Program-made: the position numbers and the translations under genes | Part shown: positions 1 through 7,967 of the stretch, in pieces | Numbering within the stretch: the stretch's first letter is position 1 | Layout: each line of letters begins with the position of its first letter | The notes under the pieces: model-generated | Told to the model about the DNA's origin: nothing | Database searches by the model: none | The model's input: the letters and a program-made list of their open reading frames with translations, nothing else | Assembly: GCA_013816485.1 (NCBI GenBank) | Contig: JACDEI010000015.1 | Coordinates: forward strand, 1-41,699 | Source of the DNA: Planctomycetota bacterium | GTDB lineage: Bacteria; Planctomycetota; UBA11346 | Direction of reading: 5' to 3' | Length of the DNA stretch: 41,699 nt

Positions 1-2
1 AG

Positions 3-191
3 CGCAACCGTAAGGTGATGGAGGAGATCATGGGTTGGGCGAAGAGGGCTCATGAGGCCCGACGAATTTTTTACAAGCGATTGTCAATTAGTATTTTACG
101 GAGGGTGCTAAAACGAACGGCATTGGCGCTGCCCCGGGCTGTGTTGATGCGCGCCGTTGGCGCTCGCGAAAGAGTTCATACCAATCCGTGA
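3..191 (+). CDS. possible 3' end of a gene entering from the left edge
   Basis: Reading frame 3 is open from the window edge for about 62 codons and stops at 189-191. The peptide is very basic (RNRKVMEEIMGWAKRAHEAR, then an Arg/Leu-rich stretch) and I do not recognise it. The stop codon lies inside the left terminal repeat of the element that begins at 178, so the last residues may come from that insertion rather than the original gene. The stretch at 60-110 is noticeably more AT-rich than the rest of the window. It could equally be non-coding DNA open by chance, because one short frame in GC-rich sequence is weak evidence. Confidence 0.2.
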   Translation, partial: RNRKVMEEIMGWAKRAHEARRIFYKRLSISILRRVLKRTALALPRAVLMRAVGARERVHTNP

Positions 192-337
192 TCAAAAGAC
201 CACGAATGCAGGAAGGCTATTTAACCGCCGAGGGCACCGAGCGCGCCGAGAAATCCCGAGCGGTCCGTCTCGGCGCGCTCGGTGCCCTCGGCGGTTAATT
301 CTCCCCCGTGAGATGGTCATAGATCGCGGATTGGTAT
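178..337. mobile_element. MITE-like palindromic element, copy 1
   Basis: The outer ends are 16-bp terminal inverted repeats: ATACCAATCCGTGATC at 178-193, and its complement with one mismatch at 322-337. Inside is a perfect 31-bp inverted repeat (221-251 and 268-298) around a 16-nt loop. Its arms are built from 9-bp units of the form ACCGCCGAG/GGCACCGAG/CGCGCCGAG. A second copy with the same ends and the same inner unit lies at 21552-21715. The element has no coding capacity. The ends TACCAATCC...GGATTGGTA would be compatible with a TA target duplication of the IS630/Tc1-mariner type, but that is inference. It lies about 60 bp beyond the stop codon of the minus-strand gene at 398-997. Confidence 0.75.
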
Positions 338-397
338 CAGGCTGGCTTGGGTTGGAGGGATCCATTGCACGCCCCACCTCTACCATGCTGCGGTCAC

Positions 398-997
398 TCA
401 CCATTCCTCTTGTTCGCGCAACGTCTCCGCCAACCACCTGAGCACATCCATCAACGCCGCCTGCCCATGCGTGCGCCACGGGCTGATCACGCGGTAGAAC
501 GCGATCTCCTCCAGTCCTGAGGGATCCGCGGCCAGGTCGAGCGCGGCAATGGCATTGCTGGTCAACTGCGCGGTCTCCGCCAACTGTGTCAGGTCGGTGA
601 TGATGTCGGCCGACATCGCCTCCTGATCATGGTCGAGCACGCTGTCGAGCCGGCGGTAGACGCTGTCGAGGTGATGGGTGGTGAAGTACGCTTCAAAACG
701 TGTGCGCCACAGGTGGGCGAGTTCGCTGCGCCGCAGGGGGCCTCTGGGCGGCAGGTCTGTCGCCGGTTCACCGAGCGGGGCGGCGTTGACGAAGTGCAGC
801 AGGCGGGTCTCGGCGCGGTGCAGGTGCAGCTTGATGATGGTGAGCTGCTCCTCCCAGCGGCGGAAGGTGGCGGTGAAGGCCGGGTCGTCCTCGCAGACCT
901 GGAAACAGTCCTCCAGCCAGGTCTCCTGCGCTTGGCGCAAGCCACCCAGGGCGCGTCCCAGACGTTCGGCGGCAGGATGATCCTCAGGCCCGGGCAT
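398..997 (-). CDS. hypothetical protein, 199 aa, predicted soluble and helical
   Basis: I do not recognise this protein. The frame extends upstream to 1102, but I chose the ATG at 997 because it is preceded by ACGGAG at a suitable distance and the upstream extension is rich in Cys, Trp and Pro, unlike the rest. The 199-residue product is rich in Leu, Ala, Arg and Glu, with long amphipathic-looking stretches. It has no signal peptide, no membrane segment and no obvious catalytic motif, so a cytoplasmic helical protein is the best description. It stands alone, bounded by MITE-like elements on both sides and divergent from the S41 protease gene. The N-terminal residues (MPGPEDHPAAERLGRALGGL) gave me no family match. 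Confidence 0.6.
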   Translation of the reverse strand: MPGPEDHPAAERLGRALGGLRQAQETWLEDCFQVCEDDPAFTATFRRWEEQLTIIKLHLHRAETRLLHFVNAAPLGEPATDLPPRGPLRRSELAHLWRTRFEAYFTTHHLDSVYRRLDSVLDHDQEAMSADIITDLTQLAETAQLTSNAIAALDLAADPSGLEEIAFYRVISPWRTHGQAALMDVLRWLAETLREQEEW

Positions 998-1489
998 CGC
1001 GGTATGCTCCGTGCACGGCGTGTGGAACCGTAGTGGCAGACAGGTGGATGGTCGGAGCCAGGTGCATGCGCAGGTGGGCCAAGTGTACCGTCGGCCGTTC
1101 ACAGCGTCCAGACACCGGTGCCCAAACGCTGACGCCTAGTGCTCGGTCAGATCAATAACGCCGGCTTCCGATGTGAGGGACTACAGGCTACAGGCTACAG
1201 ACCACCGGTTTGCACACGGCGTCGCAGCACGATCCTGTGGTCTGTACCCTGTAGCCTGTAGTCCCTCAAACTGGCAACCTGCATTTTCGCTTTGCCAAAG
1301 CACTAGCCGGACGGAACCACGTCCACACGACGGTGGATGGATGCCCTGTCAGCCAGGAACGTCGCGGTTGACAGGGGGTATCACTCCGGGTCATAGCGTC
1401 TCAGGGAGCCGTGGACGCTCATGCCTCGTCGGGCTTGGCCTGATCGGTGTGCACCACTAGGCTCCCGCTCTGCTCCTAAAGGAAGTGCC
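998..1489. other. intergenic region between divergent genes
   Basis: About 490 bp separate the start codons of the orphan gene (minus) and the S41 protease gene (plus). The region holds a palindromic element (1135-1307) and a smaller 8-bp inverted repeat, CCCTGTCA at 1344-1351 with TGACAGGG at 1369-1376. The right arm of that repeat overlaps a perfect TTGACA at 1368-1373. I could not find a convincing -10 box at the expected distance. A Shine-Dalgarno sequence (AAAGGAAG) lies at 1478-1485. I see no gene or RNA in the remainder. Confidence 0.5.
1135..1307. mobile_element. palindromic MITE-like element with CTAGTGCT ends and a 32-bp hairpin
   Basis: The core is a 32-bp inverted repeat with one mismatch, at 1174-1205 and 1236/1237-1268, separated by about 31 nt. 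Each arm is built from 7-bp units (CTACAGG, CTACAGG, CTACAGA). Flanking it are short outer inverted repeats: CTAGTGCT at 1136-1143 and AGCACTAG at 1299-1306, with scattered further matches inward. The TA inside CTAG at both ends would fit a TA target duplication. The overall size (about 170 bp) resembles the ATACCAATCC elements, but neither the ends nor the arms are related in sequence. The core hairpin is certain. The outer boundaries are inferred from only 8 bp. Confidence 0.55.
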
Positions 1490-4270
1490 ATGCCCCTGCG
1501 TCGACCGACCCGCGCCCTCTGGCTTCTGGCACTTGGGCTGGCCCCGCTGATCGGTCAGGAGGAGATCGTTCCGGCATTGTCGGATCTCGCCCCGACGATC
1601 GGCAAACATCTGGAGCGGGACTACTACGACCACCAGCGCTTCATACCCAAGCTGATGGTCAGCCGTGCGCTGCGTGCTCTCGAAACCGCTGAGGTCAGCA
1701 TCGACACCCGGTGGAAGGGCGGCGTCATCACGCTGACGGTGGCCGAGAAGGACATCGCCATCAACGCCATGGATCCGACCACGCTCGATCAGGCGATGGC
1801 GCTGATCGAGAAGGTCCGCGTCGCGGTCGACGGTACCACCCTGCCGCCGGTGCGTCGGCGTGATCTCGCTTACGTGCTGGTCAACGGCGCGCTGCGCGTG
1901 CTCGATCCGCACACCGTGGTGATGCCGCCGGAACCGGCCAAGGACTTCCGCGAAGACATCGCCGGCGAGTTCTTCGGCATCGGTGCCTTCCTCCAGCAGG
2001 AGGAAGGCACCATCGGCATCGAACGCGTGATGGCCGGTTTGCCGGCGGACAAGGCCGGCGTGATGGATGGTGACAACATCATCGCCATCAACGGCGAGAA
2101 GACCGCCGGACTCAGCCTGTCGCAGGCGGTGCGTCGCATCAAAGGACCGAAGGGCACGACCGTGGTGCTGACGGTGGAACGCAAGTCCGCGGCCGAGCCG
2201 CTCGACATCAGCGTGGTGCGCGACCTGGTGCAAATGGTCACCATGCGTGGCCATCGTCGTGGCGAGGTCGGTTACATCCGTATGGATGAGTTCAACGGCC
2301 ACACTGCGCGCGACCTCTTCAATACCGTGCTTGAACTGCAGAAGGAAGGCCCGCTCAAGGCCTTCGTGCTCGACTTACGATTCAACGGCGGCGGTCTGCT
2401 CGATCAGGCGCGTCTGGTCAGCGATTTCTTCCTGCCCAAGGGTGATGAGATCGTGCGCACCGTCACCTCCGATGGTGAACCGCAAATCTTCCGCGCGTCG
2501 GCGCGCCAAATTCTTGACGTACCGATGGTGGTGATGACCTCCGGCGGCAGCGCCAGTGCGGCGGAGATTCTCAGCGGCGCTCTGCAGCGTAACGAACGTG
2601 CCGTGGTGATCGGTGCCACCACCTTCGGCAAGGGCTCGGTGCAGACCATCAAGGACCTCAGCGATGGCAGCCGCTTCAAGCTGACCATCCAGGAATACCA
2701 ACTGCCAGGCGGCGTCTCGATCCAGGACCTTGGCGTCAATCCCGATGTGAAGCTGGTACGCCACGCGGTGCGTGAAGACGGTGCGGTCGACCTCATCCCG
2801 TTCAGCGGCAGTCGCGAAGTGGACGACGAGTTCGCGTTGAAGAACAAAGTGGCCTACGAACACCCGGCGACGTATGAACTGGGGTGGGTGACGGAGTTTC
2901 AGTCGCTCGACGATTTGAAGAAGTCCGGCATCGCCGCGCGCGAATTCATCCCCGATCAAGAGGCCACCCTGGTGCTCGATTTGGTCTCAGAGGCAGCGGG
3001 TAGCGATGGATTCGCAGCAGCCGCCGAAGCGGCGGCCAAACAACGCGAGTTGCGCGCGTTCATGCTCAACCGCCTCAAACAGCCGGTGGCCAAGGCCGGC
3101 GAACAGGAATCCCAAGCACTCGCCAACGCCTTTTCCAAACGCACGCCGTTGTTCGCCTGGGGTGCGGGAACCGTACCTGAAGCCGGTTCGTTGACGCTCG
3201 CCTTCAAGGGGCCCGACACCGTCATCGCCGGCGCTACCACGCCGCTCACCTTTACCGTCACCAACGGTGCCTCCACGCCCATCGGTCGACTCTATGGCAT
3301 GGTCGATGCCGATCGCTTCAGCCCATTGTGGGAAGACGAGGTGGTCTTCGGTCAGGTCGATTCCAAAGGAAGCGTCGAGGGTGTGTTGAAGTTCTCCGTG
3401 CCGCCGCGCGCCTATGCCGGCGAGGAACGTTTCACCCTTAACCTGCTCAGTGATCATGGTGGCGTGGTGCATACCAGCGTGCCCGTGACCTTGACGGTCC
3501 AGGCCCAACCGCGCCCGCACCTGTCCTATACTTGGGAATTGGTGGAGCCGGGCGGCAATGGCCAACTGGACACCGACGAACAGGCGGCGATCAACCTGAC
3601 CGTCATCAACGATGGCCAGGGCCCGAGCAGCCGTCTGGATCTGCGGGTGTTCAAAGACAATGACCCGTTCGTCCAACTCGGCGACAAGGGCGGCAAGATC
3701 GAACCACTGCAACCCGGCGGCAAGGCCGCCATCACGGTCCCGTTGTCGGTGCTGAAGGAAGCCAAGCAGGGCGACAAGACCGAGATCTTCAGCGCCAAGG
3801 CGATCAAGCTCCAAGTGCGCATCGAAGAACGTTTCGACGAACAGGTCGACGCGCGTTTCCGTGCCAGTCTGTTCCATTCCCTCAGCATCCCAGTTGGCGC
3901 CAAACCGGAGGCCAAGCCGGTGATCCAGCCCAGCCTGTCGCTCATCGACAGCAAACGCGAGGGCAACCAGGTGACGCTCACCGTTCAGGTGGCGGACGAC
4001 AACCTGCGTTTCCTCACCACCTTCCTCAATGAGGACAAGGTCGACCTGCTGCCGGCGGCGCGTTTGGCGAAGGACGGTAAGTACCAAGTAACCATGACGC
4101 TGACACCCGGAGCCAACGCCATCCGCATCGTCGCCTTCGACAACGATGAGATGGACGAGGTCCTGCCGGTGCGTCTGTGGGGCGACGGCGTCGTGGAATC
4201 GAAGCAGGTCATCGCCAAACCCGTCGTCGTGCCGAAGGTGCCGCCGGCCAATGCGCCGGCGATTCCGTAA
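1490..4270 (+). CDS. secreted S41-family serine protease with PDZ domain and C-terminal beta-sandwich region
   Basis: This is a C-terminal-processing (CtpA/Prc-type) protease of 926 aa that should act in the periplasm or at the cell surface. The ATG at 1490 follows AAAGGAAG and gives a signal peptide (RRPTRALWLLALGLAPLIGQ). The order of parts is an N-terminal region of about 160 residues, a PDZ domain (about 165-233) and an S41 core (about 253-390). The core contains GGSASAAEI and TTFGKGSVQT. By analogy with CtpB, Ser356, Lys381 and Gln385 would form the catalytic set, and all are present. The roughly 500-residue C-terminal part has Ig/CARDB-like beta-sandwich character, making it far longer than the usual 400-450 aa of CtpA. 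Long S41 proteins of the MXAN_5808 type are similar in layout. The substrate is unknown. A palindromic repeat starts 7 bp after the stop. Confidence 0.9.
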   Translation: MPLRRPTRALWLLALGLAPLIGQEEIVPALSDLAPTIGKHLERDYYDHQRFIPKLMVSRALRALETAEVSIDTRWKGGVITLTVAEKDIAINAMDPTTLDQAMALIEKVRVAVDGTTLPPVRRRDLAYVLVNGALRVLDPHTVVMPPEPAKDFREDIAGEFFGIGAFLQQEEGTIGIERVMAGLPADKAGVMDGDNIIAINGEKTAGLSLSQAVRRIKGPKGTTVVLTVERKSAAEPLDISVVRDLVQMVTMRGHRRGEVGYIRMDEFNGHTARDLFNTVLELQKEGPLKAFVLDLRFNGGGLLDQARLVSDFFLPKGDEIVRTVTSDGEPQIFRASARQILDVPMVVMTSGGSASAAEILSGALQRNERAVVIGATTFGKGSVQTIKDLSDGSRFKLTIQEYQLPGGVSIQDLGVNPDVKLVRHAVREDGAVDLIPFSGSREVDDEFALKNKVAYEHPATYELGWVTEFQSLDDLKKSGIAAREFIPDQEATLVLDLVSEAAGSDGFAAAAEAAAKQRELRAFMLNRLKQPVAKAGEQESQALANAFSKRTPLFAWGAGTVPEAGSLTLAFKGPDTVIAGATTPLTFTVTNGASTPIGRLYGMVDADRFSPLWEDEVVFGQVDSKGSVEGVLKFSVPPRAYAGEERFTLNLLSDHGGVVHTSVPVTLTVQAQPRPHLSYTWELVEPGGNGQLDTDEQAAINLTVINDGQGPSSRLDLRVFKDNDPFVQLGDKGGKIEPLQPGGKAAITVPLSVLKEAKQGDKTEIFSAKAIKLQVRIEERFDEQVDARFRASLFHSLSIPVGAKPEAKPVIQPSLSLIDSKREGNQVTLTVQVADDNLRFLTTFLNEDKVDLLPAARLAKDGKYQVTMTLTPGANAIRIVAFDNDEMDEVLPVRLWGDGVVESKQVIAKPVVVPKVPPANAPAIP

Positions 4271-4276
4271 ATCATT

Positions 4277-4360
4277 GTCCGGAGTCCGGAGTCCGGAGTC
4301 TGGGGTCGCGTGTGGCCGACATCACACAAGACCCCGGACTCCGGACCCCGGACCCCGGAC
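4277..4360. repeat. inverted repeat, 31-bp arms of GTCCGGA units (copy 1)
   Basis: The left arm (4277-4307) and right arm (4330-4360) pair over 31 bp with three mismatches around a 22-nt loop. Each arm is a tandem run of 7-bp units (GTCCGGA or GTCCGGG). It begins 7 bp after the protease stop and ends 16 bp before the hemB start, filling almost the whole gap. A second copy of the same unit family with the same arm length is at 33215-33333. There is no T-tract directly after the stem, so it is not a textbook Rho-independent terminator. Confidence 0.9.
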
Positions 4361-4376
4361 GTTTTCCCAGGTCCCC

Positions 4377-5360
4377 ATGCTCATCCGCCCGCGTCGTAAT
4401 CGTGTCTCCGCCGGTGTCCGTGGTCTCATCCGTGAGACCCACCTGACGCCGCAGCATCTGGTGTTGCCGCTATTTGTGCAGGAAGGCGACGGCGAGACAC
4501 CGATCCCCTCGATGCCCGGCTGCGTACGGCTCGGCATCAATCGCTTGGTCGAGGTCGCGCGCACCGCTTACGATCTTGGCGTCGCGGCGGTGGCGCTGTT
4601 CCCACGGCTCGACGAGGCCTTGAAGACGCCGCGTGGCGAGGAGAGCCTCAACGCCAACGGCCTGCTCCAGCGCGCGGTCAAGGCGCTCAAGGCCGCGCTG
4701 CCGGGATTGGTGGTCATCACCGACGTCGCGCTCGATCCCTATTCCAGTGATGGTCATGACGGCTTGGTACTGCGTGGCGGCATCGCCAACGACGAGACTC
4801 TGCCGCTGCTCGCCGAGATGGCGGTGGCGCAGGCGCGCGCCGGCGCCGATGTGGTCGCGCCCAGTGACATGATGGATGGCCGCGTCGCCGCCATCCGCAC
4901 CGCGCTTGATGCCGCCGGCTTCATCAACGTTGGCATCTGCTCCTACTGCGTGAAGTACGCCTCGGCGTTCTATGGCCCGTTCCGCGATGCGCTCGACTCC
5001 GCGCCGCGTCCGGGCGAGGACCGGCCGAAGGACAAGAAGACCTACCAGATGGATCCCGCCAACGTGCGCGAGGCGATGCGCGAGGTCGCTCTCGACGAGG
5101 CGGAAGGCGCCGACTGGCTGATGGTCAAACCCGGCCTGCCGTACCTCGATGTGGTGCGCGCCGTGCGTGAACAGTCGGCGCTGCCGGTGGCCGTCTATCA
5201 CGTCAGCGGTGAATACGCGATGCTCAAGGCCGCCGCGGCGAATGGTTGGCTCGACTACAACGCGTGCCTGCTCGAATCGCTGACCGCCTTCCGCCGCGCC
5301 GGTGCCGACCTGATCTTCACTTACGGTGCGATCGACGCAGCGCGCCTGCTCGCACGCTGA
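4377..5360 (+). CDS. hemB: delta-aminolevulinic acid dehydratase (porphobilinogen synthase)
   Basis: HemB condenses two 5-aminolevulinate molecules to porphobilinogen in the cytoplasm, an early step of heme and tetrapyrrole synthesis. The product is 327 aa, the normal family length, starting at the ATG at 4377 (MLIRPRRNRVSAGVRGLIRE). The two active-site lysines are visible: Lys193 in CVKYASAFYGPF and the Schiff-base Lys251 in MVKPGLPYLDVV. The metal-binding segment reads DVALDPYSSDGHDG (about 116-129), with Asp in place of the Cys residues of zinc enzymes. This matches the magnesium-dependent class seen in Pseudomonas and plants. The frame is open further upstream through the palindromic repeat, but that extension looks like repeat translation, not HemB. 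No other heme genes are adjacent. Confidence 0.97.
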   Translation: MLIRPRRNRVSAGVRGLIRETHLTPQHLVLPLFVQEGDGETPIPSMPGCVRLGINRLVEVARTAYDLGVAAVALFPRLDEALKTPRGEESLNANGLLQRAVKALKAALPGLVVITDVALDPYSSDGHDGLVLRGGIANDETLPLLAEMAVAQARAGADVVAPSDMMDGRVAAIRTALDAAGFINVGICSYCVKYASAFYGPFRDALDSAPRPGEDRPKDKKTYQMDPANVREAMREVALDEAEGADWLMVKPGLPYLDVVRAVREQSALPVAVYHVSGEYAMLKAAAANGWLDYNACLLESLTAFRRAGADLIFTYGAIDAARLLAR

Positions 5361-5384
5361 GGACGGCTGTCCGGTCCACCGACG

Positions 5385-5416
5385 TGCGGCGATCGGATTG
5401 ATGATGGATCGCCGCA
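5385..5416. other. hairpin between hemB and the next gene
   Basis: TGCGGCGATC at 5385-5394 is perfectly complementary to GATCGCCGCA at 5407-5416, around a 12-nt loop. It lies 25 bp after the hemB stop and 22 bp before the next start. It could attenuate or terminate hemB transcription, but no T-tract follows, so this is only a structural observation. Confidence 0.4.
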
Positions 5417-5438
5417 TCCGCGTGGCATACCGGTCGCC

Positions 5439-6269
5439 ATGTGGTCACGGCTCGTCCTCCTGATGATCTTGGGGCTGCCGCTCACGGCGCTGGATCAGCG
5501 CATGCCAGGAGCCCAGATCCTCAGCGGGCGGCATTACGTGGTAGAGAGTGACGCCGATCCCGCCGATACGCGCGCGATGCTCGATCACCTCGATCGCTTT
5601 CATGATCATCTGGCACGGGTGTTCGACGGCATCGCCACACCATGGAATGGCCAGGAGGTGGTGCGCTATTGCCGTGACCGCGCGTCATTCCTTGCCTATG
5701 GCCGCGCCCATTGCCCTGGGTTCTCTGAGGGTTGGTACGGTTACCAGGCCGACGCCACTGCGACCGCTCCGGCGGAACTGGTGCTCATGCACCTCGGCAC
5801 CAACCGTTCGGTGCTCCAGCATGAGGCATTCCACCGCTTCATGGCACGGGCCTACCCAGGGATCCGTGCCTGGCCGCGTTGGTTTGATGAAGGCCTGGCT
5901 GATTGGATCGCGCGTGGGCGTTTCGTTGACGAACGCTTCACCTTGCCCGAGCGCGTCGATCCACGGGATCTGACACGTGTCCGTGATGCGCTCAGTGCCG
6001 GAACCTTCGTGCCATTGGAACGGCTGATGAAACTCGACAACGCCGGTTGGAACGGCGACGGGCAGGTGCTGCAGTACGCCGAGGGCTATCTCTTCGCGAC
6101 GTGGTTGAAGCGGGTTGATGACGCGCCGTATCGCGGCCTGCTGCGCGACTTCTTGCTGCGGCTGGCACGGGATCAGGACTACGACAAGGCCTTTGCCGCC
6201 ACCATCGGCACGGTCGGAGTTAACCGCATCCAGCAGGAATGGATCGCATGGCTGCGGGCGCTGCGCTGA
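5439..6269 (+). CDS. exported gluzincin-like metallopeptidase (DUF1570-like)
   Basis: This 276-aa protein starts with a short signal peptide (MWSRLVLLMILGLPLTALDQ), so it should be exported. The zinc-binding HExxH motif is His128-Glu129-Ala-Phe-His132 (HEAFHRFM). It is followed by WFDEGLADW, where Glu151 is placed to be the third ligand, as in gluzincins of the peptidase MA clan. DUF1570 proteins of Planctomycetota have this combination of an HEAxH helix and a W(F/L)xEGLA motif, and the length fits. The substrate is unknown. The upstream ribosome-binding site is weak. The gene ends 12 bp from the convergent FecR-LamG gene. Activity on proteins is inferred from the motif only. Confidence 0.75.
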   Translation: MWSRLVLLMILGLPLTALDQRMPGAQILSGRHYVVESDADPADTRAMLDHLDRFHDHLARVFDGIATPWNGQEVVRYCRDRASFLAYGRAHCPGFSEGWYGYQADATATAPAELVLMHLGTNRSVLQHEAFHRFMARAYPGIRAWPRWFDEGLADWIARGRFVDERFTLPERVDPRDLTRVRDALSAGTFVPLERLMKLDNAGWNGDGQVLQYAEGYLFATWLKRVDDAPYRGLLRDFLLRLARDQDYDKAFAATIGTVGVNRIQQEWIAWLRALR

Positions 6270-6281
6270 GGCGACGGATCA

Positions 6282-7967
6282 TCAGCGTTCGCGCATCAAC
6301 TCCCTGATCTCCGCCTGCGACAACGCGCCGGCGGAGATCACCAGGTCATCGACCGCACCGCGCAGGAAGCCGTGGGGGCTGGTGCGTTGGTCGTCGGTAT
6401 GGGTGACGTTGCGTCCGACCCACACGCCGTGGCCGTCGTCGAGGATGCGCGTGTCGATGGTCAGCAGCGTACGGCGGGAGATCGGTTCGAGTTCGCCATC
6501 GACGTACGCCAGCACGTGGGTGCCGATGTTCGGGCGCACGCCGCCGAACATGACGATCGCGACGTGGTGCCAGCGATCGTCGCGCAGATCGGTGCTCCCG
6601 ACCAGGATGCCGCCATGGGTGCCGACGCGGATGCGTCCGAGCGGACCATCATGCTTCAGTGGGTTGAGCGAGATCTGCCACACCTCGCCCCGCCCGGTCG
6701 CCATCGGATGACCCCAGGACACGATGGCGAAACCATCGGCGGGAGTGAAGTCACGTGGCATACGGATCCAGCAGCTCACGGTGCGTGGCTGGGTGCCACC
6801 GATGCCTGGGAAGCCGCTCTCTGCGTAACCACCACGACCGTCGAAGGCGAGGGCGCGGCCGTGGTGACCGCTGATCCACTGCGGCAACGGCGAGCCGCGG
6901 GTGGACTTCAACGTCAGGTCGGCAGCGGTGCTGGGAAAGCCGCGGACCTCGGCGCGCGCCGTGTTGCCCGTGCCGTCATCCAAGCGCCAATGGATCTGGT
7001 CGGGGGCGGTAACGGTGTGCGGTGGCAGGCGGGTGTAGAACGCCCCAGGGTCCGCCGCGATGGATTCCAGGCGGCCAGCGCGAAAACGCGCGGCCTTGTC
7101 CTGGGTGAGGATGACCTCGCTGGTGCTGCCTTTCACCTGCGCAGCGATCGAGCCTTCCATCACGTGGGCTTCGCTCGTGCCATCCGCGCCGACGATGACG
7201 CCGAAGCGGGTACCGAGGTCGATGAAGGTTCCACCCGGAGTCTCGACGCGGTAGCCGTGGCCGGCGGGCGTGACGTTCAGCACCAGTCGCCCACTGCGCA
7301 GGATCGCGCGGCTCGCGCTCGCCAGTTCGAGATCCGCAGGGCCATCGAGCACGAGCTTGCCCTTGCCATGCAGATCCAGCTCCACCAGGCCTTGGGCGAG
7401 GCGCAGCCGCACGCCGGCGATGAGCGGTCCTGGTGCGCTCTGCCAGGTCGCGGATTCGCTGTTGGCCATGGTCGCGATGCTGGCATCACCGACGCGCAGA
7501 ACGACCGCGAGCACGACGCACGCAGCGACCGCGGTGGCGAGCGTAGCCGGCAGCAGATAGGAGCCGAAGCGTCCGCGGATCGGGCGTTTGTGCGCAAAGC
7601 GGCGGGTTGTCCGGCTGAGGCGGCTGGTGCGGCCCGTCGGTTGACGCGCCGCCACGACGCGCGTCGACGTGCGGCGGGCTTGACGCGCCGTGGACGGCGC
7701 GATCTGGCTGACCACCCGCTGCGTGAACGGTGCGGCATCGGGCACGATGGCCGACGTGGTGTGCTCGGCGAAGGCGCGACGGGCATCGTCGTCCTCCAGC
7801 GCGAGCGGTAGCAACGCATGCAACAGGGCATGGCGTGCGAGCCGCGCCTGTTCGGCGGGAGGCAGATCGGCGAGACGGGCGGGCACCCGCGCATCGGGAC
7901 CACTCAGCCCGACGCGCGCACTGGAGGGGAGGTCGTTGGGCAAGTTGTCCAGCAATGGGCCGCTCAT
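6282..7967 (-). CDS. FecR-type anti-sigma protein with LamG-like C-terminal domain
   Basis: A 561-aa single-pass membrane protein, translationally coupled to the ECF sigma gene: its ATG at 7967 overlaps the sigma stop as ATGA. The N-terminal 130 residues are cytoplasmic in character and basic near the membrane. A transmembrane segment follows at about 137-160 (LLPATLATAVAACVVLAVVL). Next is a FecR-like region (about 170-300) with YRVETPGGTFIDLGTRFGV. A concanavalin/LamG-like jelly-roll occupies about 325-555, recognised by IHWRLDDGTGN, ALAFDGRGGYAE and VSCWIRMPRDF. FecR proteins transmit an outside signal to their sigma partner. Here the LamG domain would be outside and may bind a carbohydrate or protein ligand, which is inference. 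This architecture is common in Planctomycetota and Verrucomicrobiota. Confidence 0.85.
   Translation of the reverse strand: MSGPLLDNLPNDLPSSARVGLSGPDARVPARLADLPPAEQARLARHALLHALLPLALEDDDARRAFAEHTTSAIVPDAAPFTQRVVSQIAPSTARQARRTSTRVVAARQPTGRTSRLSRTTRRFAHKRPIRGRFGSYLLPATLATAVAACVVLAVVLRVGDASIATMANSESATWQSAPGPLIAGVRLRLAQGLVELDLHGKGKLVLDGPADLELASASRAILRSGRLVLNVTPAGHGYRVETPGGTFIDLGTRFGVIVGADGTSEAHVMEGSIAAQVKGSTSEVILTQDKAARFRAGRLESIAADPGAFYTRLPPHTVTAPDQIHWRLDDGTGNTARAEVRGFPSTAADLTLKSTRGSPLPQWISGHHGRALAFDGRGGYAESGFPGIGGTQPRTVSCWIRMPRDFTPADGFAIVSWGHPMATGRGEVWQISLNPLKHDGPLGRIRVGTHGGILVGSTDLRDDRWHHVAIVMFGGVRPNIGTHVLAYVDGELEPISRRTLLTIDTRILDDGHGVWVGRNVTHTDDQRTSPHGFLRGAVDDLVISAGALSQAEIRELMRER

Noticed and set aside
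1368..1396. Sigma-70 promoter with TTGACA at 1368
   Set aside because: The -35 is perfect but no acceptable -10 lies 16-18 bp downstream (TCATAG at best), and the hexamer is part of an inverted repeat.
2987..4087. 366-codon minus-strand ORF opposite the S41 protease
   Set aside because: Antisense shadow of a gene with clear catalytic motifs. No start context and no recognisable domain.
4146..4376. Extended hemB start upstream of 4377
   Set aside because: The extra residues overlap the end of the protease gene and translate the palindromic repeat. HemB proteins begin near MLIRPRRNR.
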